DNA of 39,584 nt from Microtetraspora sp. NBRC 16547 (GCF_030268965.1 NZ_BSSE01000014.1:163140-202723), one strand, 5' to 3'; counted from the stretch's first letter, positions 1 through 8,500 are shown. Program-made: numbers and translations. Notes: generated by a model not told the origin, from the sequence alone.

Positions 1-406
1 GCAGGCCGCCGAGCACGAAGGCGCCGCGCCAGATCGGCAGGCCGCGGAAGCGGTCGAAGGCTCCGCTCTGCACATCTTGGGCGAGGCGGGCACCGCCGTA
101 CATGGTGACGATGGCGATGCTCATGCTGAGCACGCCGGGCAGGAGGATCTTGAGGTAGTCGCCGGTCGATCCGCTGATGGCGCCGCCGAACAGGTAGGTG
201 AACAGCACGGTGAACAGGATCGGGATGGCGGCCGAGTCCACGAGCTGCTTGGGATCGTGCTTGATCTTGAGCATGGCGCGCCTGCCGAAGGTGGCCGAGG
301 CGGCGAGTGCCCCGGCACGGCGGCGTGAGCGTCCCGCGGCGAGCAGGACGTCGATCGGGTCGGCCTCCGCCGCGGCGGGGCGCGTGGAGGTGGCAGGGGT
401 ACTCAT
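1..406 (-). CDS. ABC-2 type transporter permease, DrrB-like (C-terminus beyond window)
   Basis: Membrane partner of the ATPase gene just upstream; together they would form a DrrAB-type drug or lipid exporter in the cytoplasmic membrane. The visible N-terminal 135 residues start at the ATG whose first base is 406. They show an Ala-rich cytoplasmic tail, a Phe-Gly-Arg-Arg stretch, then hydrophobic segments with motifs such as LFTVLFTYLFGGAI and LPGVLSMSIAIV typical of ABC-2 permeases. The gene runs off the left edge, so its length cannot be judged. Its start overlaps the ATPase stop (ATGA), so the two are translationally coupled in one operon read leftwards. Because the ATPase lacks its 5' end, expression of this permease is probably also compromised. 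The family is clear; the substrate is unknown. Confidence 0.85.
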   Translation of the reverse strand, partial: MSTPATSTRPAAAEADPIDVLLAAGRSRRRAGALAASATFGRRAMLKIKHDPKQLVDSAAIPILFTVLFTYLFGGAISGSTGDYLKILLPGVLSMSIAIVTMYGGARLAQDVQSGAFDRFRGLPIWRGAFVLGGL

Positions 407-1161
407 GCGTTCAGGTCCTCGTGGTCGATGGTGGCGGGACCGGCCCGATGGCCGGTCAGGGCGAGGAAGGCCTCGTCCAGGCTGGGCTGGCCGAGGGAAA
501 GATCGGCGATGCCCACCCCGGCATCGGCGAGCTGGGTCATGGCGCGCCCGACCAGCCGGCCCATGTCCGCCGCGTCAGGCCGGGTGGCGAGCAGCATGGA
601 CAGGGCGAGCGAGTCGGCGGCGAGCTGGACCGTCCCCTCCAGGGCGCCGGCCAGGATCTGCAGCGCTTGCGGACGCTGCTCGCCGTCGAGGAGCCGGAGG
701 TGCAGGGTGCCCGAGCCGACTCGGGACTTGAGCTGGGCGCTGGTGCCTTCGGCCACGATCCGGCCGTTGTCGATGACCGCGATCTGCTCGGCGAGCTGGT
801 CGGCCTCCTCGAGGTACTGGGTGGTGAGCAGCACCGTGGTACCGGCCGCGGCGATCCGGCGGACCAGCTCCCACACCTGGTTGCGGCTGCGCGGGTCCAG
901 CCCGGTGGTCGGCTCGTCGAGGAACAGCAGGTCGGGGGTCACGATCAGGCTGGCGCCGATGTCGAGCCGGCGGCGCATGCCGCCCGAGTAGCCGCCCACC
1001 GGACGGCCGGCCGAGCGGGTCAGGTCGAACGCGACGAGCAGGCCGTCGGCGCGCTGTCTGCTGGCGGCCCGGGACAGGCCGTGGAGCCGGCCGAGGATCA
1101 GCAGGTTCTCGTATCCGGTCAGGTCTTCGTCGAGGGAGGCGAACTGGCCGGTGACCGCCAC
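403..1161 (-). pseudogene. ABC transporter ATP-binding protein (DrrA-like), 5'-truncated, no Walker A
   Basis: The 252-residue reading frame has the second part of a DrrA-type ATPase: VTGQFASLDEDLTG near its start, the signature YSGGMRRRLDIGASL, Walker B LLFLDEPTTGLDPR, the Q/D-loop region and switch-region TTQYLEEADQLA, and the C-terminal region that contacts the permease. The Walker A P-loop and roughly the first 75-80 residues of the family are missing. Reading upstream in frame from 1161 gives a non-homologous Arg-rich stretch and then a stop at 1219-1221. The frame therefore cannot encode a functional nucleotide-binding domain as it stands. It abuts, head to head and about 3 bases away, a TetR gene that has also lost its beginning. 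The 3' end overlaps the permease start. An assembly error at this junction is the main alternative. Confidence 0.85.
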
Positions 1162-1163
1162 CC

Positions 1164-1673
1164 GTGCTCGGCGAGCGGCCCGACGCGAGCATGGAGGACA
1201 TCGCCGCCACGGCCGGCGTCACTCGCCAGACCGTCTACGCGCACTTCCCTTCACGCGACACCCTGGTCGCCGCCCTCGTCGAGGCCGCGGCCGCCGAATA
1301 CGCCGCCCTGCTCGACGACGCAGGCCTCGACACCGCCCCGCCCGCCGACGCGCTGGCCCAGTTCCTCGGCGCCGGCTGGCGGTTCCTCGGCCGCTATCCC
1401 CTTCTGCTGAACGCCACCGCGGCCCGGATCCCGCGGCCCGACAGCGACCCCCATGACGTCGTGCCCCCGCGGCTCGAACGGCTCATCCAGCGAGGCCAGC
1501 ACACGGGCGACTTCGACCCGTCACTCCCCGCGGCCTGGCTCGCCGCGGCCGTCCTCGGGCTCCAGCACACCGCCGCGGCACAAGTCGCAACCGGGCGCCT
1601 CACCACCCACGAGGCAGAGGCGCTGTGCTTGGAAAGCACACTGCGCCTCTGCGGCGGGGAGGTACGTCGCTAG
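1164..1673 (+). pseudogene. TetR/AcrR family regulator, N-terminally truncated
   Basis: This frame encodes a TetR-type DNA-binding domain and ligand domain. The recognition part ASMEDIAATAGVTRQTVYAHF sits at residues 8-28, and the C-terminal ligand-binding helices end in WLAAAVLGLQHTAAAQ. Family members have about 20-25 residues (helix 1 of the HTH) before this point. Here the earliest start is a GTG at 1164, only seven codons before the conserved Ala-Ser-Met-Glu-Asp, and no Shine-Dalgarno sequence precedes it. Divergent from the ABC exporter operon, it would normally be that operon's repressor. The loss of its own first helix and of the shared promoter region indicates a deletion that removed the 5' ends of both genes. 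It could still be translated, but without helix 1 DNA binding is doubtful. Confidence 0.8.
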
Positions 1674-1798
1674 ATAGGCCCTCCCGCCCGGTCCCTCCCC
1701 TGGACGCTCTCCGCGACGCCCTCGCAGGAATCCCCTGGGTGCCACCACAAACCGCCTGATCAATCACGGACCAGAATGGATACGGCTCATCGTCTCGT

Positions 1799-2698
1799 TC
1801 AGTCCGCCTGCGCGGCGTGGATCGCGGTGAAGGCCAGAAGGGGTGCGGCGGTCCGCGGCGGATCCTCGAGTATGGGTGAGTGTCCGACATCGGGCAGCAA
1901 CTCAACTTTCGCGCCCGGAACGGCGCGGTAGTCGGCGGCGGATGAGGACCGCCATCTCCGGTCTTCCTCCCCAAAGATCACCAGCAGCGGCTTGCCGAGG
2001 GCCGTGAGCCGATCCGGGAGCGCCTGCCGTTCCAGGTAGTCGCGGGATGCCTGCATTGTCGCGGTGAACGAGTGGTAGGTCATACCGCGCACATCGTCCA
2101 CGAGCTGTTGTGGGATCTGGTAGCCCGCGCGGCTGAAACCGGTGCTCGCAAACTGGCGGATCTGCTCGTCGGTCAGACGCGGCCACTGCTCGGGGCCGAT
2201 GGCCAACCCCTGGGCGATGAAGGCGTCCAGATGGGGTCCGGTGTTGATGAGCGCGAGCGCGGTCACCAGGTCGCCTCGTTGCTCGGCGAGGGCAGTGGCG
2301 GCAAAGCCGCCGCTGGAATGGCCGACCACGATGGCGTGCTCGACGCCGAGCCGGTCCAGTGCCGCGCCGACCCGGCGTCCCTGGTCCGGGATCTCGTAGA
2401 CGCGGCCGGCCGGTTTGGCCGACCGGCCATGCCCGAGCAGGTCGATCCGGATGACGCGATGGGATCTGGTCAGCATCGGAACCAGCGGGTCCCACGAGCG
2501 GGTCGAGGAGGCGGACCCGTGGATGAGTAGGAGTGCGGGGGCGTCGCGGGGGCCGTCCTGGCACACGTAGATGTTGCCGTCGTCCAAGGGGAGGGTCGAA
2601 TCCTCAGTGGCCTCGGCGTCGCCTATCACGTGCAACTCGCCGTCAAAAATAGTCATGAGCCCACTGTCGCCGCCGGTGCGCGCCGGCGGATTGGACAA
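1799..2698 (-). CDS. alpha/beta-fold hydrolase
   Basis: A cytoplasmic serine hydrolase of the AB_hydrolase_1 type, 299 residues if it starts at the TTG at 2698, which has a GAGGGAGGGG ribosome site just upstream. An internal ATG at 2656 is an alternative start. Visible motifs are the oxyanion-hole LLIHGSASSTRSW (residues ~57-69), IDLLGHGRS, the nucleophile elbow VGHSSGG, and the catalytic His in LPDVGHSPILEDP near the C-terminus. The acidic residue is probably in VIFGEEDRRW. The substrate cannot be told. It is divergent from an AraC regulator, with only 34 bases between the starts, so the AraC protein very likely controls it. Confidence 0.85.
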   Translation of the reverse strand: MSNPPARTGGDSGLMTIFDGELHVIGDAEATEDSTLPLDDGNIYVCQDGPRDAPALLLIHGSASSTRSWDPLVPMLTRSHRVIRIDLLGHGRSAKPAGRVYEIPDQGRRVGAALDRLGVEHAIVVGHSSGGFAATALAEQRGDLVTALALINTGPHLDAFIAQGLAIGPEQWPRLTDEQIRQFASTGFSRAGYQIPQQLVDDVRGMTYHSFTATMQASRDYLERQALPDRLTALGKPLLVIFGEEDRRWRSSSAADYRAVPGAKVELLPDVGHSPILEDPPRTAAPLLAFTAIHAAQAD

Positions 2699-2720
2699 AT
2701 GTTCCCCTCCCTCGGCTCGC

Positions 2721-2726
2721 TAGCAT
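2721..2726 (+). promoter_or_regulatory. -10-like element for leaderless araC-type gene
   Basis: TAGCAT lies six bases before the ATG at 2733. In actinomycetes a TANNNT hexamer at this distance usually means transcription starts at or next to the start codon (leaderless mRNA). No convincing ribosome site precedes the ATG, which agrees. No good -35 element is visible. Confidence 0.4.
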
Positions 2727-2732
2727 GGGACG

Positions 2733-3605
2733 ATGCGGGCTACCGTGCACGAACGTGACGATGCGGCTGTGTGGGACGTCGCACGCCCAGCGCGGCCCAG
2801 CCGGGTGGCCGGTGTCACCATGGCCGGGTTTCGTGACCGTGGCATGACCCCGGTTGGCCTCCGGCTGATCCCGCACCCGGCCGTGACGCTGGCTCTGGTG
2901 TTCGGCACCGGCCAGGTCACCGTGGACGATGCCACCGGGCGGCAGCAGCGAGGAAGTCTCGTCGCCGGGCTCGGGCTCGGGTTCGGAACAGTCCGGGTGC
3001 GGCGGGCGGAGAACTTCGAGTGTGTGCAGGTGCGCCTGTCCCCGGAGATCGCACGCGCGGTTCTGGGAGCCTCCCCGGCCGACCTGGACGGCGCCGTGGT
3101 GGCCCTGGGCGACCTGTGGGGCCGGGAGGCGTCACGGATCAGTGAGCAGCTGGGCGATGTCTCCTCCTGGGAGGATCGCTTCGCGTTGACCGACGCGTTG
3201 CTCGCCCGCCGATGTGAGGCGGGGTCGCCGGTAGACCCGGAGGTGGCCTGGGCCTGGAACCGGATCGTCGTCAGCCGCGGCCTGGTCCGGGTCGACCAAC
3301 TGACGGCCGAACTCGGATGGAGCCGCAAACGCCTGTGGTCCCGGTTCTGCTCGCAGATCGGCCTGCCACCCAAGCGCGCTGCGAAGCTGGTCCGCTTTGA
3401 CCATGCCGCCCACCGCCTGGCCGCGGGGCAGGACGCAGCCCGAGTCGCGGCCGACGGCGGCTACACCGACCAGTCCCACCTACATCGGGACGTCGTGGCG
3501 TTCACCGGAGTAACCCCCGCGACCGTGGCCAACGAGCCATTTCTGGCGGTTGACGACATCGCATGGGCCAGCCACGGAACACCCGCTCAAGACCCACGCC
3601 TCTAG
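2733..3605 (+). CDS. AraC/XylS family transcriptional regulator
   Basis: 290 residues. The C-terminal third carries an AraC-type double helix-turn-helix: residues ~190-215 (VDQLTAELGWSRKRLWSRF) and ~240-265 (VAADGGYTDQSHLHRDVVAF followed by TGVTPATV). The N-terminal two thirds form a sensor-like region of the DUF6597/AraC-associated kind, starting with RPSRVAGVTMAGF. It would bind DNA as a regulator and probably senses a small molecule. Its start faces the hydrolase gene 34 bases away, suggesting joint control. A TAGCAT element six bases before the ATG suggests a leaderless transcript. The stop codon region overlaps the end of an antisense MFS stub. Confidence 0.9.
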   Translation: MRATVHERDDAAVWDVARPARPSRVAGVTMAGFRDRGMTPVGLRLIPHPAVTLALVFGTGQVTVDDATGRQQRGSLVAGLGLGFGTVRVRRAENFECVQVRLSPEIARAVLGASPADLDGAVVALGDLWGREASRISEQLGDVSSWEDRFALTDALLARRCEAGSPVDPEVAWAWNRIVVSRGLVRVDQLTAELGWSRKRLWSRFCSQIGLPPKRAAKLVRFDHAAHRLAAGQDAARVAADGGYTDQSHLHRDVVAFTGVTPATVANEPFLAVDDIAWASHGTPAQDPRL

Positions 3606-3694
3606 CCAGCAGGTGGCGCACCTTCGGACGGTTCTAAGTAGATGTCGCCGACCGCCACCCCGCAGGCGACGGCCAGCAGCAGGATCACGGGCAT
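3602..3694 (-). pseudogene. N-terminal stub of an MFS transporter
   Basis: An ATG at 3694, four bases after the stop of the SDR gene on the same strand, opens a 30-codon frame. It begins MPVILLLAVACGVAVGDIY, which is the first transmembrane helix typical of actinomycete MFS drug exporters (family form GVAVGNIYF). After IY the homology ends abruptly and the frame runs into a TAG at 3602-3604, on top of the AraC stop. Seen: the helix-like start and the break. Inferred: an SDR-MFS operon whose transporter was deleted when the hydrolase/AraC unit became its neighbour. Confidence 0.6.
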
Positions 3695-3697
3695 GGT

Positions 3698-4465
3698 TCA
3701 GTCCACCGGGCCGCCGGCGACGTAGATGACCTGGCCGGAGACGAACCCCGCCTCGGGGCTGACCAGGTAGGAGGCGGTGTGTGCGATGTCCTCCGGCCGG
3801 CCGACCCGGCCGACCGGGATGGACTCCGCCGCGCTGCGCTGGAACTCCTCGAAGTCGCGGCCGAGCCGCCGGGCGGAGGCCCTGGTCATGTCGCTCACCA
3901 CAAAGCCCGGCGCGATGGCATTGGCCGTGATGCCGTGCCGTCCGAGCTGGAGGGCGAGCGACTTGGTGAAGCCGATCAGCCCCGCCTTCGCGCTGGCGTA
4001 GTCGACCCGGGCTGCGTCTCCGACCGCGGAGATGCTCGACATGGTGACGATGCGCCCCCACCCGGCCTCGATCATGTGCGGGACGACGGCCCGGGTGACG
4101 AAGAACGGTCCGCGTAGATTGACCCCGAGGACCGCGTCCCACTGCTGCGTGGTCATCTCCACGAGGTCGGCACGGGGGCCGACGCCGGCGTTGTTGACCA
4201 GCACCGTCGGTGGCCCCAGCTCGGCGGCGACCCGGGCCACGGCGGCGGTCACCGCGGCTTCGTCGGCGACATCGGCGGCGACCGCGACCGCCGACCCGCC
4301 CTCGCCCCTGATCGCCTCGACGGTGCCGGCGCAGTCGGCCTCGTCAAGGTCGATCACGCCGACCGCAAGTCCGTCGCGCGCCAGCCACTTGGCCACCGCG
4401 GCGCCGATGCCGCGCGCCGCTCCCGTCACGATCGCCGTGCGTTGTCCATGAGCTGCATGTGTCAT
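3698..4465 (-). CDS. SDR family NAD(P)-dependent oxidoreductase (FabG-like)
   Basis: 255-residue classical short-chain dehydrogenase starting at the ATG at 4465; a longer frame upstream lacks homology. The Rossmann nucleotide motif TGAARGIG is near residue 15, an acidic VIDLDE after beta-2 suggests NAD preference, VNNAGVG follows, and the catalytic Ser-Tyr-Lys set is in MSSISAVG and VDYASAKAG. The end has the FabG-like SGQVIYVAGGP. It could reduce a 3-oxoacyl or other ketone substrate; nothing here fixes which. It is divergent from an ArsR/DUF5937 regulator (56 bases between starts), the likely controller, and was once followed by an MFS gene now reduced to a stub. Confidence 0.88.
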   Translation of the reverse strand: MTHAAHGQRTAIVTGAARGIGAAVAKWLARDGLAVGVIDLDEADCAGTVEAIRGEGGSAVAVAADVADEAAVTAAVARVAAELGPPTVLVNNAGVGPRADLVEMTTQQWDAVLGVNLRGPFFVTRAVVPHMIEAGWGRIVTMSSISAVGDAARVDYASAKAGLIGFTKSLALQLGRHGITANAIAPGFVVSDMTRASARRLGRDFEEFQRSAAESIPVGRVGRPEDIAHTASYLVSPEAGFVSGQVIYVAGGPVD

Positions 4466-4521
4466 GCGCGGAAGTCCACCGCAGCGCCGACCCGCTGCCA
4501 ATCGATGTAGCGTACGCCTTA

Positions 4522-5526
4522 ATGATCAGCTTTGAGCTCGGTGTGGAGGATCTCGCGGACACGCGGTTCGCCGTCTCGCCATTGAACGAGACCGTGTTCA
4601 GCCTGCGGGTGCTGCGCGATCCGGGCCTCTCCGCGCTGCACCTCCCATGGCGCAGGTCTGTTCTCGGCAGACTCGGCGCGCTCGACACGGCTCTGTTGAT
4701 GCCCTTGGTGGCGGAGAGACTCACCCTTCCCGACTTCCTGACGCCGAGGCCCGTGAGCTTCGCCCCGGACTTCGACGAGGAACTGACCGCCGTCCGCGAG
4801 ACCTCCCCCGACCTGGTCCGCCGCGATCTGCTGGCCGCTCACGCGCCTGACCCGCTCCCCGAAGCTCTGCGCGACGCCACCGCCGCCGACGACGCGCCCG
4901 TCGTCCGACTCCGCGACGCCGTCTGCGAGCTCTTGCGGCAGTACTGGAAGATCGCCATCGAGCCGATGTGGCCGCAGATGCGGCTGGTGCTGGAAGCCGA
5001 CATGACCTACCGTGCGCGGCAACTGGCCATGGGAGGCGCCCGCCTGCTGTTCGCCGGCATGCACCCGAATCTGCGATGGCACAACGGCGTACTGCACATC
5101 GACAAGATGATCAGCAGGCACAGGGTCGCCGCATCCGGCCGAGGGCTGCTGCTCGTGCCCTCCGTGTTCGCTCACAAGCCCGCGCCCCCGGTCAGTCCGG
5201 AGGAGCCTCCGTCGCTGGTCTATCCCAGCCGTGGAGTAGCGACGCTCTGGACACCGACGCCCACCACCGACACGCCTGCTCTGGTGTCACTTCTCGGCCC
5301 GCCCAGAGCGAAGCTGCTCATCCTCCTCGAAGAGCCGCTTCCCACGATCGAGATCGCCCGGCGCCTGCGGGTGACCCCGAGCGCGGTCTCCCAGCACCTG
5401 CGCGTGCTGTACGCCGCGGGCCTGGTGACCCGGGCCCGCGACGGACGGCAGGTCCTGTACCGCCGTAGCCCTCTCGGCGACCAGTTGGCCGAACGGAGCC
5501 GGCACCACCGGCTCGCGACCCCTTGA
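4522..5526 (+). CDS. ArsR/SmtB-type HTH regulator with N-terminal DUF5937 domain
   Basis: 334 residues from the ATG at 4522; an in-frame upstream start at 4459 would run into the divergent SDR gene. The N-terminal ~240 residues match the actinomycete DUF5937 type (ISFELGVEDLADTRFAVSP near the start; SRGLLLVPSVF near the middle). The last ~80 residues are a winged helix like ArsR: LLILLEEPLPTIEIARRL, VTPSAVSQHLRVLYAAGLV and the wing RDGRQVLYRR. No Cys metal site is seen, so it is not a metal sensor of the SmtB kind. TAGCGT lies eight bases before the ATG, consistent with a leaderless or very short leader transcript. Likely regulates itself and the divergent SDR gene. Confidence 0.85.
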   Translation: MISFELGVEDLADTRFAVSPLNETVFSLRVLRDPGLSALHLPWRRSVLGRLGALDTALLMPLVAERLTLPDFLTPRPVSFAPDFDEELTAVRETSPDLVRRDLLAAHAPDPLPEALRDATAADDAPVVRLRDAVCELLRQYWKIAIEPMWPQMRLVLEADMTYRARQLAMGGARLLFAGMHPNLRWHNGVLHIDKMISRHRVAASGRGLLLVPSVFAHKPAPPVSPEEPPSLVYPSRGVATLWTPTPTTDTPALVSLLGPPRAKLLILLEEPLPTIEIARRLRVTPSAVSQHLRVLYAAGLVTRARDGRQVLYRRSPLGDQLAERSRHHRLATP

Positions 5527-5550
5527 TCTGTGAGAAGGCCGGCCGGCGGT

Positions 5551-6093
5551 TCATCGTGCCACGCGTAGCCAGAGGTCGGTCATGCGCGGCGTGTGGGTGA
5601 CGCTGAGAGGTTCGAGCCTGACCTTGGCTCCACCCGGCCGGTCGAACAGCCGGACGCCGTCGCCGAGCAGGACGGGCGCGACGAACACGAGGACCTCGTC
5701 GAGCACACCCGCGTCGAGGCACTGGTGAGCGACGTCGGCGCCGAGGACGTTGACGTACTTGTCACCCGCGGCGGCCTTGGCCGCGGCGACACCGCTGTCG
5801 AGGTCGCCGACGAAGGTGATGCCCGGCACCGGCGCGGCCGGGGGTTGGTGGGTGAGCACGAACTGCGGTCCGGTCCATCCCCCGCCGAACGGCTTGCCCT
5901 CCTTGGCCGTGCCCTTGTGCGGATCGTCGCCGCGGAAGGTGCGGTTTCCGACGAGGAGAGCGCCGATCTCGCCGATGAGCGTGTCCACCGTCGGGTTGGG
6001 GCCGACGTGTTCCGTCAACCAGGACATGTCACCACCGGGGCCGGCGATGAAGCCGTCCAGCGACATGGTGGCCGAGTACAGCATCCTGCTCAT
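5551..6093 (-). CDS. dihydrofolate reductase family protein (RibD C-terminal-like)
   Basis: 180 residues with the DHFR/RibD_C fold: start SRMLYSATMSLDGFIAG, GALLVGNRTF, FVLTH, the nucleotide loop VNVLGADVAHQCLDAGVLDE, and the closing VAPVLLGDGVRLFD. Such proteins are NADPH-dependent reductases of uncertain substrate, distinct from housekeeping FolA. A clear GGAGG sits seven bases before the ATG. It lies 61 bases downstream of an ECF sigma factor gene on the same strand and is probably cotranscribed with it. It ends 24 bases from the convergent ArsR gene. A second, different DHFR-family gene lies at 9704-10312. Confidence 0.9.
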   Translation of the reverse strand: MSRMLYSATMSLDGFIAGPGGDMSWLTEHVGPNPTVDTLIGEIGALLVGNRTFRGDDPHKGTAKEGKPFGGGWTGPQFVLTHQPPAAPVPGITFVGDLDSGVAAAKAAAGDKYVNVLGADVAHQCLDAGVLDEVLVFVAPVLLGDGVRLFDRPGGAKVRLEPLSVTHTPRMTDLWLRVAR

Positions 6094-6154
6094 GATCTAC
6101 CTCCGTCGAATCGGTCGGGCTGACCCCTCTTGAGACGGCGGATCGCGCGGAAAC

Positions 6155-7213
6155 TCATCGCTGCGCCGGCGGCAACACCGTGGCCAGGGCGAACGCCGGG
6201 AACAGGCCGGCATCGTGGAAGGCGGTGATCTCCACGATGCGACCGTCCTCGATCCGCGGGACGCCGATCGCGAACGCGCGGTAGGCGGCGTCGCCCGGGC
6301 GCCGGACGTAGCCCGCCATCGCCGGCCGGCCGTTGGCCCGGGTGGGCATCATCCGGAACCGGCCGACATAGCCCGGCAGATCGGGATCCCAGCTCGCCGC
6401 CAGCGCCGCCACGACGGTGTCACGTCCCTGGAACCACATCGGGTAGGGCGGCATCGTCGTCCGCACGTCCTCGGCCAGCAGCGCGGCCACTGCGGCGAGG
6501 TCGGCGCGTTCCACCGCGTCCATGTACCGCCGCAGCACCGCCAGCTCCTGCTCGGTCGGCTCCGCCGACGGCGCCCATTCCAGGCGGCGCTCGGGCAGAT
6601 GCTCCCTCAGCGTCGCCCGGGCCCGCTGCAACGCGCTGTTCACCGACGCCAGGCTGCCCTCCAGCACCGCCGCGGTCTGCTTGGCCGGCCAGCCGAGCAC
6701 GTCGCGCAGGATCAGCACCGCCCGCTGCTTCGGCGGCAGATGCTGGATCGCGGCCAGGAACGCCAGCTCGATCGTCTCCCTGCCGACCACCACGGCATCC
6801 GGTTCGGCCTCGCTCGGCGCGACCGGCTCCCACAGCCGATCCGGAAACGGCTGCAGCCACGCGATGTCGGTACGGGGCGGCAGCGTCGCGCTCGGATCCG
6901 ACGGCGCCGACAGGTGGTGCGGGAGCCCCCGGCGTGCCCGGCCGTCGAGGGCGTCGAGGCAGGCGTTCGTCGCGATCCGGTACAGCCAGGCTCGCAACGT
7001 CGAGCGGCCTTCGAAGCCGCCGAGGTTCTTCCACGCACGCAGGAACGTCTCCTGCACCAGATCCTCCGACTCGTCGAACGAGCCCAGCATCCGGTAGCAG
7101 TGCACCCGCAGTTCCCCTCGATGACGCTCGACCAGCGCCGCGAACGCGGACTCGTGGCCCGCCCGGGCGGCCGCCACGACCGCGTCATCGTCGTCTTCGT
7201 CACCCGCGCCCAA
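6155..7213 (-). CDS. ECF RNA polymerase sigma factor with SnoaL-like C-terminal domain
   Basis: 352 residues. Sigma region 2 is at ~20-90 (FAALVERHRGELRVHCYRMLG, ESEDLVQETFLRAW, LYRIATNACLDAL). Region 4 is at ~150-205 (HLPPKQRAVLILRDVLGW, NSALQRARATLREHL). A SnoaL/NTF2-like domain occupies ~215-345 (MDAVERADLAAVAALLAEDV, PMWFQGRDTV, FHDAGLF). Sigma factors of this build (SigG-like, TIGR02960-like) lack a membrane anti-sigma factor; the C-terminal domain is thought to modulate activity. The DHFR-family gene follows in the same orientation. I could not find a confident promoter motif that it would recognise. Function beyond being an ECF sigma is inferred from family. Confidence 0.9.
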   Translation of the reverse strand: MGAGDEDDDDAVVAAARAGHESAFAALVERHRGELRVHCYRMLGSFDESEDLVQETFLRAWKNLGGFEGRSTLRAWLYRIATNACLDALDGRARRGLPHHLSAPSDPSATLPPRTDIAWLQPFPDRLWEPVAPSEAEPDAVVVGRETIELAFLAAIQHLPPKQRAVLILRDVLGWPAKQTAAVLEGSLASVNSALQRARATLREHLPERRLEWAPSAEPTEQELAVLRRYMDAVERADLAAVAALLAEDVRTTMPPYPMWFQGRDTVVAALAASWDPDLPGYVGRFRMMPTRANGRPAMAGYVRRPGDAAYRAFAIGVPRIEDGRIVEITAFHDAGLFPAFALATVLPPAQR

Positions 7214-7326
7214 CGACCGCCCTCCGTCCCTGCCCGCCGCCCTCTGTCGGGAACGCTACGACAGATCTGGGGGAAGGAGCGTTCAGACAGCCGAATACCG
7301 CAGCGGCTCCATTCCGCCGAAAGAAG

Positions 7327-8478
7327 TCATGACATGTCCTCCAAAGGAATCATGAGGTGAGTGACCAGCCGTTCGGGTGGCGTGGACGAGGGATCACTGA
7401 CGTAAATCTCACGCATCGGCCCGGCCGGAAGGTGGCCGCGTTCGGCGCACCAGGCGAGCAGGGCATGCGCGGTGAGCGAGATCTGGTCATAGGGCCCGAC
7501 ATGGGTCGCGCTGGCGAAGGTGCCCCCAGGAAGGATGTCCACCCACGTCCCAGGTGGCGCGTCGTTCCACGTCTCCGCCCAGGTCCCCGGCGCGTCCCGC
7601 TCCGTTGTGCCTGTGCCAGTACGGCCGCTGGAACCCCCGGTCACGCCCGAGACGGCCACACCTTCCGCCTCCGGCGTCCGCATCGTTTCCTCGCAGTCGC
7701 CATTCCCCGGCATCACGACCGCGACCGCGATCGGGATCGAGTCGCCGAAGTCGACCGGGAACAGGCCGACGAGCTGCACCGGCCCGGCATCCCCCGGTAC
7801 ACCGGGAGAAGTCGGCGCCCAGGACGGCGCCCAGGATGACGCCCCCCGGGACGAGACGCCCGCCAGGATGGCGAGCAACCGGGCGACACAGGCCGAGGTG
7901 ACCCGGCCGATGTCCTCGGGCGTGGCCGCGACGTCACGGAGTAGCGCGACGCGGCGCGGCGGCTCGGTCACCACGCTCACCTGGGGGGCGGGCAGACCAC
8001 TCTCCAGGATCCGCTCCAGGGTGTGGAGCGTGCGACGGCGCCGGGCGAGCTCGGCTTCGAGATCATCCCGTACGCGGGCGAGCGCGGCGACGGCCCGGCG
8101 GTCGCCCACCCCGGCCCCCTCCACGCCCGCACGCGTGCCCGTGCGTCTGCCCGTGCCTCCGGAATCCCCCGGCTGCCGGGAGCAGGTGCCGGTCGCCTGT
8201 TCCATGGAACCCGGATCAGGCGCCTCTCCGGTGTCCGCCATCGGCCCGATCACGGTGGCGATCACGGCGAGGGGGACGTCGAGCGAGCGCAGCAACCCGA
8301 TCGCCAGAGCCGCCCGTGCCTGCGTGGCCCGGTAGTAGCGGTAGCCGCTGTCCGGGTCGATCCACGCGGGTTCGAGCAGCCCGAGTTCGGCGTAGTTGCG
8401 CAGTTGCTTGACGCTGAGCCGCGCCAGCCGGGCGAACTGCCCGATGGTCAGCAGGTCGTCGTTCACGCGTCCCAGCAT
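7327..8478 (-). CDS. MerR family regulator with GyrI-like effector domain and low-complexity inserts
   Basis: 383 residues from the ATG at 8478; a GTG at 8466 (VNDDLLTIGQF) is an equally plausible start. The MerR winged helix is at residues ~9-75 (LLTIGQFARLARLSVKQLRNYAELGLLEP, SGYRYYRATQ). A coiled helix follows (ARVRDDLEAELARRRRTLHTLERI), then a GyrI/BmrR-like drug-binding domain ending ATHVGPYDQISLTAHALLAW and EIYVSDPS. Usual length is about 270-290. The excess comes from Gly/Thr/Ser/Pro-rich inserts at ~82-127, ~200-220 and ~265-305, with short repeats such as TGRRTGTRAG and SGRTGTGTTER. It is divergent from the TipAL-like gene. A 7-bp-arm inverted repeat directly upstream is a likely autoregulatory operator. 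Confidence 0.88.
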   Translation of the reverse strand: MLGRVNDDLLTIGQFARLARLSVKQLRNYAELGLLEPAWIDPDSGYRYYRATQARAALAIGLLRSLDVPLAVIATVIGPMADTGEAPDPGSMEQATGTCSRQPGDSGGTGRRTGTRAGVEGAGVGDRRAVAALARVRDDLEAELARRRRTLHTLERILESGLPAPQVSVVTEPPRRVALLRDVAATPEDIGRVTSACVARLLAILAGVSSRGASSWAPSWAPTSPGVPGDAGPVQLVGLFPVDFGDSIPIAVAVVMPGNGDCEETMRTPEAEGVAVSGVTGGSSGRTGTGTTERDAPGTWAETWNDAPPGTWVDILPGGTFASATHVGPYDQISLTAHALLAWCAERGHLPAGPMREIYVSDPSSTPPERLVTHLMIPLEDMS

Positions 8479-8481
8479 GGT

Positions 8482-8500
8482 CTCTCCCTCTGTGGGAGAG
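8482..8500. promoter_or_regulatory. Inverted repeat, probable MerR-type operator
   Basis: Perfect arms CTCTCCC and GGGAGAG separated by five bases, three bases upstream of the MerR gene's ATG. The repeat has the size and dyad form of MerR-family operators, so this regulator probably binds its own promoter. The GGGAGAG complement also places a purine-rich sequence in front of the ATG at 8478. Confidence 0.5.
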
